Shown in pieces: positions 19,301-28,302 of a stretch of 60,548 bases of DNA (its first letter is position 1; each line of letters starts with the position of its first letter). Made by a program: the position numbers and the translations under genes. Origin of the DNA: Deltaproteobacteria bacterium (GTDB lineage Bacteria > Desulfobacterota > Binatia > UBA9968); the NCBI GenBank assembly GCA_009692615.1, contig SHYW01000015.1, positions 1 through 60,548 of the forward strand, written 5' to 3'. The notes beneath the pieces were generated by a model. The model was not told where the DNA came from, made no database searches, and worked only from the letters and a program-made list of their open reading frames with translations.

Positions 19301-19590
19301 ATGATCTGACGCAGCGCTTCTTCGAGAAAAAGATCGCTGTGCAGTTGGGTTGGCGTGCCGCCGCATTCGCCGTTCAGCCGTAACGATAGCTGGTGAAAGG
19401 TCAGTAGCTGCACATTGAGCAGCGCCAAGCCGCGCTCGCGGGTCAAGAGAATTTTCAAGCGCCGGCGGATGAGATCGGACGGCACCAGGATCAACAGCGG
19501 GCAGAGCAGGTCGGTGTCTTTATGTTTGGCAATCGCTTCGACGAGCGCGTTTTCGAGATCGGGATGAAAGGGAGCGACGATGGTTTGCAT
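16354..19590 (-). CDS. addB: AddB-like PD-(D/E)XK nuclease/helicase-like subunit
   Basis: A 1078-residue partner of AddA. A degenerate helicase core (no Walker A near the N-terminus, which starts MQTIVAPFHPDLE) is followed by a C-terminal RecB-type nuclease, RMDRIDRN then VIDYKFKFGG. ARCPFQFFARQVLGL and YCGHCEVATICRKNH supply the four Cys expected for the [4Fe-4S] staple of AddB. Loss of the P-loop with retention of nuclease and cluster matches AddB. The gene order addB-addA and the ATGA overlap are typical. No promoter stands out upstream. Confidence 0.85.
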   Translation of the reverse strand: MQTIVAPFHPDLENALVEAIAKHKDTDLLCPLLILVPSDLIRRRLKILLTRERGLALLNVQLLTFHQLSLRLNGECGGTPTQLHSDLFLEEALRQIIRTRQPGAAPFTGIEDRAGGCAALWQTLRDLRDGLVDPVLALAALSEGHFNQRTSERTGELLDLLQTLQHFCDAQNINDLSDLDRRATEQAQASSFLQQFSEIFYYGFYDLTQIQLDFFLAVRHFPTTLFFPLLAAKPSHDAWSFAARFYERYIQGHTSESSGNSESTGALPANARMFDSDKSRSYAKPAKKWHCQIVNTFGIHDEVATVAKEILRLTDDGKFAFHEIGVVARGLESYGAVIRESFAQHRIPLAGRLEEPLVHFPLTKAVILLLNLPAKDYLRSQVIDLLSSPYFQLQTFSAGSEARPELWDLATRELAICKGVGEWRRLRRFTQRDLLLRQISEDDETRVIKIAAPQLTALADVVDALVADLASLPSHATWQDYTSRWKILLEKYLGIATETQTEQAVPNNAILEVLDQLAGLDKIEDNVSLGDFSHTFEHWLERTTVTDDRRNRDGVMVLGATAARGLSFRVLFVLGMNEGVFPRTIREDAFLRDRDREIFETDLGYKVNQKLTGYDEEKLLFTLLVGAARERLYCSYQRADDNGRALAPSWYVEELKQAFSGQGRICETVTIPRSLIEKATVEPFDRQDLLLPSELAIRLTLANQDPTSLIEATGNLPALYQQGRKIVATLDQSTDRLLAYDGVVGELAGYWKHFSERGLSPTALETYARCPFQFFARQVLGLQPMDRPEEALGPNAAEFGELGHTILNGFYAALIDGGYFTGKAANMNTENVLLAVATRAFAEYETNNPVGYPLAWETLKLGLIQLLQQVTSNDLKELTSSGFAPVSLETDVARSLPEDWPDSLKGLTIRGRMDRIDRNLRNGDALRVIDYKFKFGGAPKTEDKNLLRAALRGERLQPPFYYLLAQAWSERQGGKAASTIEADFYYIAQRWADGPLVTAPYDREGLIGTLGAATQETIAYLADGVRQGSFFIHRGEYCGHCEVATICRKNHPPSLWRAENDPRTEAHYALRGKDPKKL

Positions 19591-19737
19591 GATTCGAACT
19601 TAATGTTGCGACGGGTGTCGTGCCTCAATATGAAATAGGCCAGCTGGATTGGCAAGGCAATTTCACGTCGATGACAAAATAGATTGGCGCGGATTTCTAT
19701 TTGCAAATGCGCCGGCAAAGCATTAAACCCCAAGACT

Positions 19738-21417
19738 ATGCGAGCTTTGCTTAAAATTCGTTTCATCGTCTGTTTGGTCTTCGTCCTCAACGTTTTCACT
19801 GTTGGCGTCGGCGCGCAGTCGGCCGGGTCTGGACTGGTGGTCGCCGACAGCGAACTGGCGAGCCGCGGCGGCATGGAAATCTTGCAGCGCGGCGGCAACG
19901 CCGTCGACGCGGCGATCGCTACCGCATTGGCGTTGTCAGTGGTCGACCAAGCGGCGTCGGGATTGGGCGGCGGCGGCTTCATGGTGATCTACCGGGCCAA
20001 GGACCAGAAATCTTTCGCGCTGGATTTTCGCGAGACCGCGCCGGCGGCGTCGCGCCGCGAGCTTTACACCAAAGATGGCAAGGCGGTGCCGTCGTTGAGT
20101 TTGAGCGGCGCCTTGGCCGTCGGAGTGCCGGGCGAAGTGGCGGGACTGGTCGAAGCGCACAAAAAATTTGGCACGCTGCCGTTGACCGTATTAGCCGCGC
20201 CGGCGATCAAGCTCGCCAGCGAAGGCTTTCCCATCGATCCGGCCATGCGCGTGGCCGTCGATCGCATGCAGAAAAACATGCTGCAGTATCCCGATCTCGG
20301 CCGCATCTACATGCCCAAGGGCGAGGTGCCGAAGGATGGCGACCTGATTCGCCAGAGCGAGTTGGCGGAAACGCTCAAAGCGATCGCCCAACAAGGCGCG
20401 GCGGTTTTTTATCAAGGCTGGGTCGGTCAGGCGATCGTCGAGACGCTCAAAAACGCCGGCGGTGTGATGACGCTGGACGATTTGAAAAATTACAAAGCGG
20501 TGTGGCGCGAGCCGCTGATCGGTTCATACCGCGGCAAAACCGTGATCACCATGCCGCCGCCGAGCTCGGGCGGCGTGGCGCTGTTGGAAATGCTCAACGT
20601 GTTAGAAGGCTTTAAACTTGCCGAGCTCAAGCACAACTCGTCCGACTATTTGCACCTGCTGAGCGAAACCATGAAACACGCTTTCGCCGACCGCGCGGCA
20701 CACTTGGGCGATCCCGATTTTGTCCATGTGCCGATGCGCAAGCTGACGGCGAAAGAATATGCCGCGTGGATTCGCGGCCGGATCGCGATGGACAAAACTC
20801 GTCCGACGAATTTTTACGGCTACTACAATTATGACGCCGAGAAAGGCGGCACGACCCATTTCAGCGTGGTCGATCGTTTCGGCAACGCGGTGGCGACCAC
20901 CCAGTCGGTGAACACACGCTTTGGATCCAAATTGCTCGCGCCGCGCACCGGCATCGTGCTCAACAACGAGATGGACGATTTCGCGATTCATGCCGACACC
21001 GGCAACGTTTACGGTTTGATCGGCAACCGGGCCAATTCGTTGGAGCCCAACAAGCGGCCGCTGAGCAGCATGTCGCCGACGATTATTCTAAACGGCAACC
21101 GCGCCGAATTAATTGTCGGCGCCGCCGGCGGGCCGCGCATCATCAACGCGACGCTGCAAACGATTGTCAACGTGCTCGATTTCAAATTGCCGGTGAAACA
21201 AGCGGTGGAAGCCGAGCGTATTCATCATCAATGGCTGCCCGAACGTTTGGGCGTCGAGGGAAAGCTCGGTGCCGAGCAGAAAAAGGCGCTGGAAGCGCGC
21301 GGCCACGTCGTGCGCGAGCAAAGCGCGCTGGGCGTGGTGCAGGCGATCACGATCAACGCCAGCGGCGTCAACGGCGCCGTCGATCCGAGAAAAGTTGAGC
21401 GGGCGAGGACGGAGTAG
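19738..21417 (+). CDS. ggt: Gamma-glutamyltransferase
   Basis: A 559-residue periplasmic Ntn-hydrolase that cleaves glutathione and moves the gamma-glutamyl group. Residues 1-26 form a signal peptide (FIVCLVFVLNVFTVGVGA). The self-processing nucleophile is Thr372 in GTTHFSVVD, and PLSSMSPTI near 445 matches the substrate-binding PLSSMxP motif. RGGNAVDAAIAT and GLGGGGFM are conserved. ATG 19738 is chosen because the signal peptide begins there; a start at 19684 adds 18 atypical residues. It is transcribed away from addB. Confidence 0.93.
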   Translation: MRALLKIRFIVCLVFVLNVFTVGVGAQSAGSGLVVADSELASRGGMEILQRGGNAVDAAIATALALSVVDQAASGLGGGGFMVIYRAKDQKSFALDFRETAPAASRRELYTKDGKAVPSLSLSGALAVGVPGEVAGLVEAHKKFGTLPLTVLAAPAIKLASEGFPIDPAMRVAVDRMQKNMLQYPDLGRIYMPKGEVPKDGDLIRQSELAETLKAIAQQGAAVFYQGWVGQAIVETLKNAGGVMTLDDLKNYKAVWREPLIGSYRGKTVITMPPPSSGGVALLEMLNVLEGFKLAELKHNSSDYLHLLSETMKHAFADRAAHLGDPDFVHVPMRKLTAKEYAAWIRGRIAMDKTRPTNFYGYYNYDAEKGGTTHFSVVDRFGNAVATTQSVNTRFGSKLLAPRTGIVLNNEMDDFAIHADTGNVYGLIGNRANSLEPNKRPLSSMSPTIILNGNRAELIVGAAGGPRIINATLQTIVNVLDFKLPVKQAVEAERIHHQWLPERLGVEGKLGAEQKKALEARGHVVREQSALGVVQAITINASGVNGAVDPRKVERARTE

Positions 21418-21488
21418 CAGTAAGGAGTAAGGAGTGAAAAGTAAGGAGTTGCGGATCTCCTTACTGCTTACTCCTCACTATTTACTTC
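21417..21488. repeat. Inverted repeat built of AAGGAGT units
   Basis: The left run of TAAGGAGT units (21417-21449) pairs with an inverse run (21457-21488). The inner stem is GTAAGGAG (21441-21448) and CTCCTTAC (21457-21464). It lies between convergent ggt and the yqjK-like gene, whose last codons fall inside it. It could end transcription from both sides but lacks a T-run. Confidence 0.65.
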
Positions 21489-21777
21489 TTCGCTTCCGCC
21501 ACCAGTCCCAGATCGGTTTAGACAACTTCCACAAGCGCAAAACTTCGCCGGTGGATTTCAGCAACTTGCCGGCGTAGCCGCTGACGAGAAAACTGGAAAT
21601 TCCGGCGGCGATGATCGGGTGGGTTTTGAGTGTGCGACCGAGGCCTAGGACGGTTGCGCCGATGTCGATGGGGGAGCGGATCTTATTAAGCGCCGCGGCC
21701 AGTTCCGTCCGTTCGCGGTCGGCGCGGTCGGTTAGCGCTTGCTTGCGCTGGGCGATATCTGCGAGCCGGTTACTCAC
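21478..21777 (-). CDS. YqjK-like small membrane-associated protein
   Basis: A 99-residue protein: charged N-terminal helix with many Arg/Glu (8-32), a weak hydrophobic segment THPIIAAGISSFLVSGYAG (53-71) and a basic C-terminus. The gene starts within the end of the YqjE-like gene (8-bp overlap), and a YqjD-like gene precedes that. The order DUF883-YqjE-YqjK is the stress-linked yqjDEK layout known from enterobacteria. Similarity of this member is weak and rests mainly on context. Confidence 0.55.
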   Translation of the reverse strand: MSNRLADIAQRKQALTDRADRERTELAAALNKIRSPIDIGATVLGLGRTLKTHPIIAAGISSFLVSGYAGKLLKSTGEVLRLWKLSKPIWDWWRKRRSK

Positions 21778-22180
21778 GCGAGGTGGTCCTTAAATGATCG
21801 CGGTCTTTGCCCAGCTCTCCCAACGTGGCGGGAAACAATCCGGGGCGGGTGAGAAAGGCGCTGCGCAGTTTTAATCCAGCCATGGCGCCGACGCCGAGAT
21901 AAACGGCGCTCAATATGCCGATGGCGGCGATCCAGCCTTTGTCCCAGAACAGCGCGACGATAAAGATCGTCAGCAGAATAAAGCCGAAGCTCAGACCGAA
22001 AAAAAGCAGCAGCGTGAGAATCAGCGTTTGCTTGAGCCGCTCGCGCTCTTCTTCGAGTTCGGTGGCGAACAGCTCAAGACGCGTGTGCAGGATCGCGCTC
22101 AGCGCCGCCAAGGCGGCTTTGAGCGCATGCAACACTCCCGGCCCGCTGGCGTTGCCGGCGGCGTTAAATTTCTCGAACAT
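21770..22180 (-). CDS. YqjE/holin-superfamily III inner-membrane protein
   Basis: A 136-residue protein. LELFATELEEERERLKQ (about 34-50) is the conserved amphipathic helix, followed by two transmembrane helices (LILTLLLFFGLSFGFILL and WIAAIGILSAVYLGVGAMAG). It belongs to the Actinobacterial phage holin superfamily III, named by similarity; no phage genes occur here, and the operon with DUF883 argues for the cellular YqjE type. It lies 9 bp after the DUF883 gene. Confidence 0.75.
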   Translation of the reverse strand: MFEKFNAAGNASGPGVLHALKAALAALSAILHTRLELFATELEEERERLKQTLILTLLLFFGLSFGFILLTIFIVALFWDKGWIAAIGILSAVYLGVGAMAGLKLRSAFLTRPGLFPATLGELGKDRDHLRTTSRE

Positions 22181-22189
22181 CGCGGAAAA

Positions 22190-22498
22190 CTATTTGCCGC
22201 GAATCAAAAGTCCGAGCACCAGGCCGATGCCGCCGGCGATGCCCACCGCGCTCCAGGGATTCTCGCGCACGTAGTCGTCGGCGATCTCGGCGCACTCTTT
22301 GGATTTCGCGACCAAGGTTTTTTCCGCGTCGGCCAAAGCTTTTTTGCCTTCGATCAAACTCTGCTCGATCTTCTGGCGCGCTTCGGTGACTTTTTCACCC
22401 GCCTGGCTGGCGGTGGCTTTGAGTAGTCCCTCGGCGTCGGCGACCAGGTTTTTTAGATCGCCGACGAGTTTGTCTTTACTAGTGGTTTCGCCGTCCAT
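22190..22498 (-). CDS. DUF883 family protein (YqjD/ElaB-like)
   Basis: A 102-residue protein. Residues 5-75 form a long amphipathic helix with heptads (LVGDLKNLVADAEGLLKATA), then YVRENPWSAVGIAGGIGLVLGLLI, the C-terminal membrane anchor diagnostic of the family. E. coli YqjD and ElaB bind ribosomes at the inner membrane in stationary phase. First gene of the three-gene minus-strand set; a GGGAGGT-like site precedes the ATG. Confidence 0.85.
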   Translation of the reverse strand: MDGETTSKDKLVGDLKNLVADAEGLLKATASQAGEKVTEARQKIEQSLIEGKKALADAEKTLVAKSKECAEIADDYVRENPWSAVGIAGGIGLVLGLLIRGK

Positions 22499-22672
22499 AA
22501 TGACCTCCCGTAGATCGGTTTCTGATGCTCGCCATGATAGACAGGCGCGCGTGGGGATTCAAGGTCGTTTCGGCCAAGGCGGCAAATATTATTTCTCCAT
22601 GCCGCGCAAGTTGAAATCCATCTGCCAGATGCTATCCATGTTGTTCCCGACTCGGGCGTGGAGGAAGTTCCC

Positions 22673-23694
22673 ATGGTTTTTGCGAAATGGCGGCGGTGGT
22701 TGGTTTCATGGCCGGTTTTGGCATTGCTTGTGTCTGCCTCGGCGTGGGCCCAGAGCAGCGTCAATCCCAAACTGATCGAAGCCGCCAAGAAAGAGGGCGA
22801 AGTCGTTTACTACACCACCATGACGCTCGAGCAGAGCAAGAGTGTGGCCGACCCCTTCGAAAAAAAATTCGCTGTCCGATTCAATCTGTTTCGCACCGGC
22901 GGCGGGCCGCTGCTGAATAAAATTTTTACCGCGGCCAGGGGCGGGCGCTACGATTGGGACCTGGTCTGCGGCCGGGGCGAAATGGTCTTGCCGATGCTGC
23001 AGCGCAAGTTGGTGGCTTCCTATCATTCGCCAGAGAGCAAGATGATCGACGAGCAATTGGTCGACAAGGAAGGTTACTGGACGGCGTACTACGTTAACAG
23101 TTTCGTGCTCGGTTGGAATACCAAACTGGTCAAAAAAGCGGACGTGCCGAAAACTTACGAGGAACTTCTCAACCCAAAATGGAAGGGGGGCCAGATTTCC
23201 CTCGATACCGAGGCCAACGGCATGCTCGAAGGATTGAAGCGGGTGTGGGGCAAGGACAAGGCGGTCAGCTATTTCAAACGGCTGGCAACGCTCGATCCTG
23301 TGCTCAAGCGCGGTAACACTGAGCGCGTCCAACTTACAGTCGCCGGCGAATATCCGCTGATCCTCGCTTACAATCAAGCTATTCAAAGACTCGCATCGCG
23401 CGGCGCGCCCATCGACTGGCTGGCGCTCGAACCGGCGGTGACCTAAGTCAATCCGATAATGCTCGCCGCCAAAGCGCCTCATCCCAACGCGGCGCGGCTG
23501 TTTTACGACTTCCTGCTGTCCAAGGAAGGCCAGGAAATGCTCCGCGGCTTTCAGCGCATCTCGTGCGCAAAGACGTCGATCCCGACCCGCCAAGACTTTT
23601 CCGCGGCTTTAAGATCCTCGTCGAAGATCCCGAGGACTACCAAGACTTCGACGCCACGGTGAAGCAGTATCTGGAGATTTTTAAGCTGCGGTAA
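22673..23694 (+). pseudogene. Broken ABC substrate-binding protein gene (iron/putrescine-type)
   Basis: The first 257 residues have a signal peptide (VSWPVLALLVSASAWA) and EGEVVYYTTMTLEQSKSV, typical of extracellular solute-binding proteins of the Fe(III)/thiamine type. Reading stops at TAA 23444-23446, yet the same frame continues with VNPIMLAAKAPHPNAARLFY and FLLSKEGQEMLRGFQRI, the expected next strand. Near 23558-23566 the frame shifts by one base and the family ending (VRKDVDPDPP, then FRGFKILVEDP) continues to TAA 23692-23694. Two lesions point to a pseudogene rather than recoding. GGAGGA precedes ATG 22673. A sequence error could explain one lesion. Confidence 0.75.
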
Positions 23695-23716
23695 ATCGAA
23701 ATTCGCATTGGCCGCA

Positions 23717-23802
23717 CCCTTCGACAAAGCTCAGGGCGATCGGGAGCGCAAAAGGCGCAAAAAAGGAATCCGAATTGTAGGGGCGCGATAAATCGCGCCC
23801 TC
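23717..23802. repeat. Composite repeat: CCCTTCGACA palindrome plus GTAGGGGCG hairpin
   Basis: CCCTTCGACAAAGCTCAGGG (23717-23736) is a short imperfect palindrome. After an Arg/Lys-like GCGCAAAAGG run comes GAATCCGAATTGTAGGGGCG, whose hairpin spans 23777-23802 with core GCGATAAATCGC. The junction GAATCCGAATT-GTAGGGGCG also occurs at 57977-57996, so the two units travel together. It lies between the broken binding-protein gene and convergent purA. Confidence 0.65.
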
Positions 23803-23808
23803 TTGGCT

Positions 23809-25189
<1,381 letters not shown>

Positions 25190-25195
25190 GTCTTC

Positions 25196-26779
25196 TCACA
25201 GTTTGACCAACTCGGCCGAGACGATCTGCGGATGTGCCCGCAGTTCCTCTAAAACATTTTTCGGCAACCTCTCGTCGACATGGGTGAACGAGATCGCCTT
25301 GCCGCCCTTTTCACTGCGGCCAAGCTCCAAGCCGGCGATGTTGATGCCATGCTTGCCCAGGGTCGTGCCGATCAGGCCGACGACGCCGGGCACGTCATTA
25401 TTTTGCAAGATCAGAATATAACCTTCGGGCGCCGCTTCGAGATAAAAATCGTTGACCCGGACGATGCGCGGATGTTTGGCGCCGAAGATCGCGCCTTCGA
25501 TTTCGAGATTTTCTTTGCCGTTTTTTGCCCGCACGACGATCGAGCTGGCGAAATCGCCGACCCCTTCGCCCTTGGACTCGACGATCTTGATGCCGCGCTC
25601 TTTAGCCACCAACGGCGCGTTGACATAATTAACCGCCGACTCCATCACCGGCGTGAGCAAGCCTTTGAGCACGGCGACGGTCAGCGGCGCGATGTTGTAT
25701 TGGGTCACGTCGCCGCGGTATTCGACCTGAACTTCCTTGGGCAGCGCGCCGGCCATCTGCGCGTGCAGGCTGCCGAGCTTTTCCGCCAGCGTGAGATAGG
25801 GGCGCAGCACTTGCAAAAGTTCGGGACTCACCGACGGCACGTTGACGGCGTAGCGCACTACGCCTTGGGCGAGGAATTCGACCATTTGTTCGGCCACCGC
25901 GATGGCGACGTTCAACTGGGCTTCGTCGGTGGAGGCGCCCAAGTGGGGCGTGGTGATAACTTGTTCGAGCTTGACCAGCGGATGATCGGCTGCTGGTGGT
26001 TCGTCGACATAAACGTCGAGGGCGGCGCCAGCGACTTTGCCGGATTTTATCGCGTCGGCCAAGTCCTGCTCGTCGACGATGCCGCCGCGGGCGCAATTGA
26101 TTATCCGCACGCCGGTTTTCATTTTGGCGAAGGCCGCCTTGTTGATCAAACTTTGGGTGTCGGGCGTGAGCGGCACATGCACGGTGATAAAATCGGCTTT
26201 GGTTAATATTTCGTCCAGCGTGCCCGGCTCGACGCCCATGCGGGCGATGTTATCTGGCGCGATGAACGGATCGAAGCCCAACACTTTCATCTTCAAGCCG
26301 GCGGCGCGCTCGGCGACGATGCGGCCGACGTTGCCCAAGCCGATGACGCCGATGGTCTTGTTGCACAGTTCCACGCCGACAAATTTATTGCGTTCCCACT
26401 TGCCGCCCTTGAGCGAAGCCACGGCCTGGGGAATGTGGCGCGCCATGGCCATCATCAACGCCACCGTGTGCTCGCCGGTGGTGACGTTGTTGCCGCCCGG
26501 CGTGTTCATCACCACGATGCCGCGCTTGGTGGCGGCGTCGGCGTCGATGTTTTCATAGCCGACGCCGGCGCGGCCGATGACTTTTAAGTTTTTCGCTGCC
26601 TCGATCAATTCCGCGGTAATTTTCGTGCCGCTACGGATCACCCAGCCGTCGTAGATTTCGCAGATCTTTTTCAGTTCGTCCGGTTTGAGGCCGATCTTGA
26701 CATCGACTTCGAAACCTTCGGCGTTTTGGAAAACCGCCAAGCCTTCGGGCGCTAGAGAATCGGTGACAAGAATTTTCAT
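25196..26779 (-). CDS. serA: D-3-phosphoglycerate dehydrogenase
   Basis: A 527-residue NAD-dependent enzyme that oxidises 3-phosphoglycerate, the first step of serine synthesis. The NAD-binding motif is GLGNVG (147-152), with catalytic Arg231 (CARGGIVDE), Glu260 and His279 (TPHLGAST). Residues ~310-450 form the intervening ASB domain, and the last ~75 an ACT domain (LILQNNDVPGVVGLIGTTLG) for serine control. Length is that of the long type. The ATG lies 2 bp after the aminotransferase stop, with GGAGG inside that gene, so the two are coupled. Confidence 0.96.
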   Translation of the reverse strand: MKILVTDSLAPEGLAVFQNAEGFEVDVKIGLKPDELKKICEIYDGWVIRSGTKITAELIEAAKNLKVIGRAGVGYENIDADAATKRGIVVMNTPGGNNVTTGEHTVALMMAMARHIPQAVASLKGGKWERNKFVGVELCNKTIGVIGLGNVGRIVAERAAGLKMKVLGFDPFIAPDNIARMGVEPGTLDEILTKADFITVHVPLTPDTQSLINKAAFAKMKTGVRIINCARGGIVDEQDLADAIKSGKVAGAALDVYVDEPPAADHPLVKLEQVITTPHLGASTDEAQLNVAIAVAEQMVEFLAQGVVRYAVNVPSVSPELLQVLRPYLTLAEKLGSLHAQMAGALPKEVQVEYRGDVTQYNIAPLTVAVLKGLLTPVMESAVNYVNAPLVAKERGIKIVESKGEGVGDFASSIVVRAKNGKENLEIEGAIFGAKHPRIVRVNDFYLEAAPEGYILILQNNDVPGVVGLIGTTLGKHGINIAGLELGRSEKGGKAISFTHVDERLPKNVLEELRAHPQIVSAELVKL

Positions 26780-26781
26780 GG

Positions 26782-27924
26782 TTAAGCCAGAGCCTCCATC
26801 AAAACTTCCTGCGCCGCGGCGACGCCTCGGCCGAAAGGAATTTCCACGCCGAATTTTCTCAGCGCCATTTCCAAGGCGGCGACGGCGATGATGACATCGA
26901 AGGCGCCCATGTAGCCGATGTGGGCGATGCGGATCGCTTTGCCTTTGAGTTGGTCTTGGCCTTCGGCGAGGGTGACGTTCATTTTGTCGCGCAAGTATTC
27001 GAGCACGGCATCGGCGTCGATACCGGCGGGAAGATAAATTCCCGTGGCCGCCGGACTCGGGCTATCGGGCGCGAGCAATTTCAGACCCAACGCCGTGGCC
27101 GCGGCGCGGGTGGCGCGGCACAAACGATCATGGCGCGCGTAGACATTGGCCAGACCTTCGCGCTCCATCATTTGCAGGGAGGCGCGCACGCCGAAAATCA
27201 ACGACACCGCCGGCGTGAATGCGCCGGAACCTTTTTGCTGGTTTTTGCGCTCGAGATTGAGATCGAAATAAAAGCGCGGCAGTTTGGCTTGTTTGGTTTT
27301 TTCCCAGGCGCGATCGCTCAGCGCGATGAAACCCAAGCCGGGCGGCAGCATCAAGGCTTTCTGCGAGCCGGTAACCAGCACGTCGATGCCCCATTCATCC
27401 AACGGCAAGTTTACCACGCCCACGGCGGTGACGCCGTCGACCAAAAACAGCGGGCCGTTTTGGGTCAGCTTGGCGATCTCTTTGATCGGATGGAGCACGG
27501 TGGTGGAAGTTTCGCTCGCTTGGATCATCACCGCTTGAATGCCGGGATTGGCCTTCAACTGTTTTTCGACGTCGGCGACTTTGACCGCTTGGCCCCATTC
27601 GACTTTCATTTCAATTGGATTCAAACCGAAGGCGTTGGCGATGTTCAACCAACGTTCGCCGAATTTACCGCCGTTGACGACCAGCACTTTATCGCCGGCG
27701 GAAAATAGATTGGCCACCGAGGCTTCCATGGCGCCGGTGCCGGAGGAGGCGAGCATCAGGACGTCATTTTTGGTGCCGAAAAGTTTTTTCAGCCCCTCGC
27801 GCGCTTCGATGAAAATTTGGTTAAATTGCGGCGTGCGGTGGTGGATCATGGTTTCCGACATCGCCAACGCCACTTCGTTGGGAATCGGTGTGGGTCCCGG
27901 TGACAGCAAATATTGCTTGATCAT
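26782..27924 (-). CDS. Class V aminotransferase (serine-pyruvate/alanine-glyoxylate type)
   Basis: A 380-residue PLP enzyme of fold type I. The PLP lysine is Lys189 in TGSQKALMLPPGLGF and Asp163 (LVDGVTA) contacts the ring nitrogen. N-terminal LLSPGPTPIPNEV and HHRTPQF are group signatures. Directly upstream of serA, it most likely makes phosphoserine or serine from the SerA product, replacing SerC, as in some archaea and deltaproteobacteria; the assignment is inference. GAGGAAG precedes the ATG. Transcription passes through a riboswitch-terminator leader. Confidence 0.9.
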   Translation of the reverse strand: MIKQYLLSPGPTPIPNEVALAMSETMIHHRTPQFNQIFIEAREGLKKLFGTKNDVLMLASSGTGAMEASVANLFSAGDKVLVVNGGKFGERWLNIANAFGLNPIEMKVEWGQAVKVADVEKQLKANPGIQAVMIQASETSTTVLHPIKEIAKLTQNGPLFLVDGVTAVGVVNLPLDEWGIDVLVTGSQKALMLPPGLGFIALSDRAWEKTKQAKLPRFYFDLNLERKNQQKGSGAFTPAVSLIFGVRASLQMMEREGLANVYARHDRLCRATRAAATALGLKLLAPDSPSPAATGIYLPAGIDADAVLEYLRDKMNVTLAEGQDQLKGKAIRIAHIGYMGAFDVIIAVAALEMALRKFGVEIPFGRGVAAAQEVLMEALA

Positions 27925-28030
27925 GGTCGATCTTCCTCTTCAGCCGCTAGCATGAGTCGATGATGTGTCGATGAGGCAGGTCAGAAGCGGACAACACGCG
28001 CCGGCATTAGCTCGACGGCATGCTCTCCAC

Positions 28031-28067
28031 AAAAAAAACCTGGACCTCTATATTTAAGAGACCCAGG
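28031..28067 (-). terminator. Intrinsic terminator, expression platform of the riboswitch
   Basis: On the minus strand, CCTGGGTCTCT, loop TAAATAT, AGAGGTCCAGG, then eight T. The 11-bp stem has two G-U pairs. The left arm starts inside the conserved CGCCTGGG 3' end of the aptamer, so terminator and folded aptamer exclude each other. Ligand binding would therefore prevent termination (an ON switch). Confidence 0.85.
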
Positions 28068-28131
28068 CGTTCGGCCGTCTTAGTGCTTTGCGCTTCCTCG
28101 TGGTCAATTCCACGTCCGCCAGTCGCGCAAA
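28061..28131 (-). ncRNA. ZTP (pfl-type) riboswitch aptamer
   Basis: Minus-strand order: P1 5' arm TTTGCGC (28131-28125), GACTGGCGG, P2 hairpin GTGG-AATTGA-CCAC (28113-28100), GAGGAA, P1 3' arm GCGCAAA (28093-28087), a linker, then GGCCGAACGCCTGGG (28076-28062). GACTGGCG and CCGNNCGCCTGGG with a GGCG/CGCC pseudoknot are the hallmarks of the pfl/ZTP class (recalled consensus). The class senses ZMP/ZTP, which accumulate when 10-formyl-tetrahydrofolate runs low. Here it precedes serine-synthesis genes, a source of one-carbon units. Confidence 0.8.
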
Positions 28132-28143
28132 ACTTACGAAAAA

Positions 28144-28172
28144 CTTCTATCTCGTTAGACTATGCTTGTCAA
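28144..28172 (-). promoter_or_regulatory. Promoter for the aminotransferase-serA operon
   Basis: Minus-strand TTGACA (28172-28167), 17-bp spacer, TAGAAG (28149-28144): perfect -35 and 4/6 -10. It would start transcription about 6-10 bp upstream of the riboswitch P1 stem. Confidence 0.7.
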
Positions 28173-28187
28173 TGTGGCGGGAGGGAA

Positions 28188-28294
28188 GACAGAGAATTGA
28201 GACAGAGACAAAGATGCCAGATAGAGATAGAGACAGTGATTGAAAATTGCGATAAGTAGGGAGGGCGGGGCGGACTCTGTCTCAATTCTCTGTC
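28188..28294. repeat. Perfect 20-bp inverted repeat with GAGACAGA arms
   Basis: GACAGAGAATTGAGACAGAG (28188-28207) is exactly inverted at 28275-28294. The 67 bp between contain further near-copies such as GATAGAGATAGAGACAG. It separates the riboswitch promoter from the divergent HAD gene. Confidence 0.8.
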
Positions 28295-28302
28295 TCTTAC
28301 CC

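Noticed and set aside
21770-22180. Phage origin suggested by the holin-superfamily match
   Set aside because: No lysis, capsid or integrase gene is near, and the DUF883-YqjE-YqjK order is a cellular operon.
22673-23694. Programmed stop read-through or frameshifting in the binding-protein gene
   Set aside because: There are two separate lesions, no slippery heptamer and no reason for recoding in this family.
28061-28131. Glycine or tetrahydrofolate riboswitch upstream of the serine genes
   Set aside because: The order GACTGGCG, short P2 hairpin and CGCCTGGG fits the ZTP class; the tandem glycine aptamer and THF motifs are not seen.
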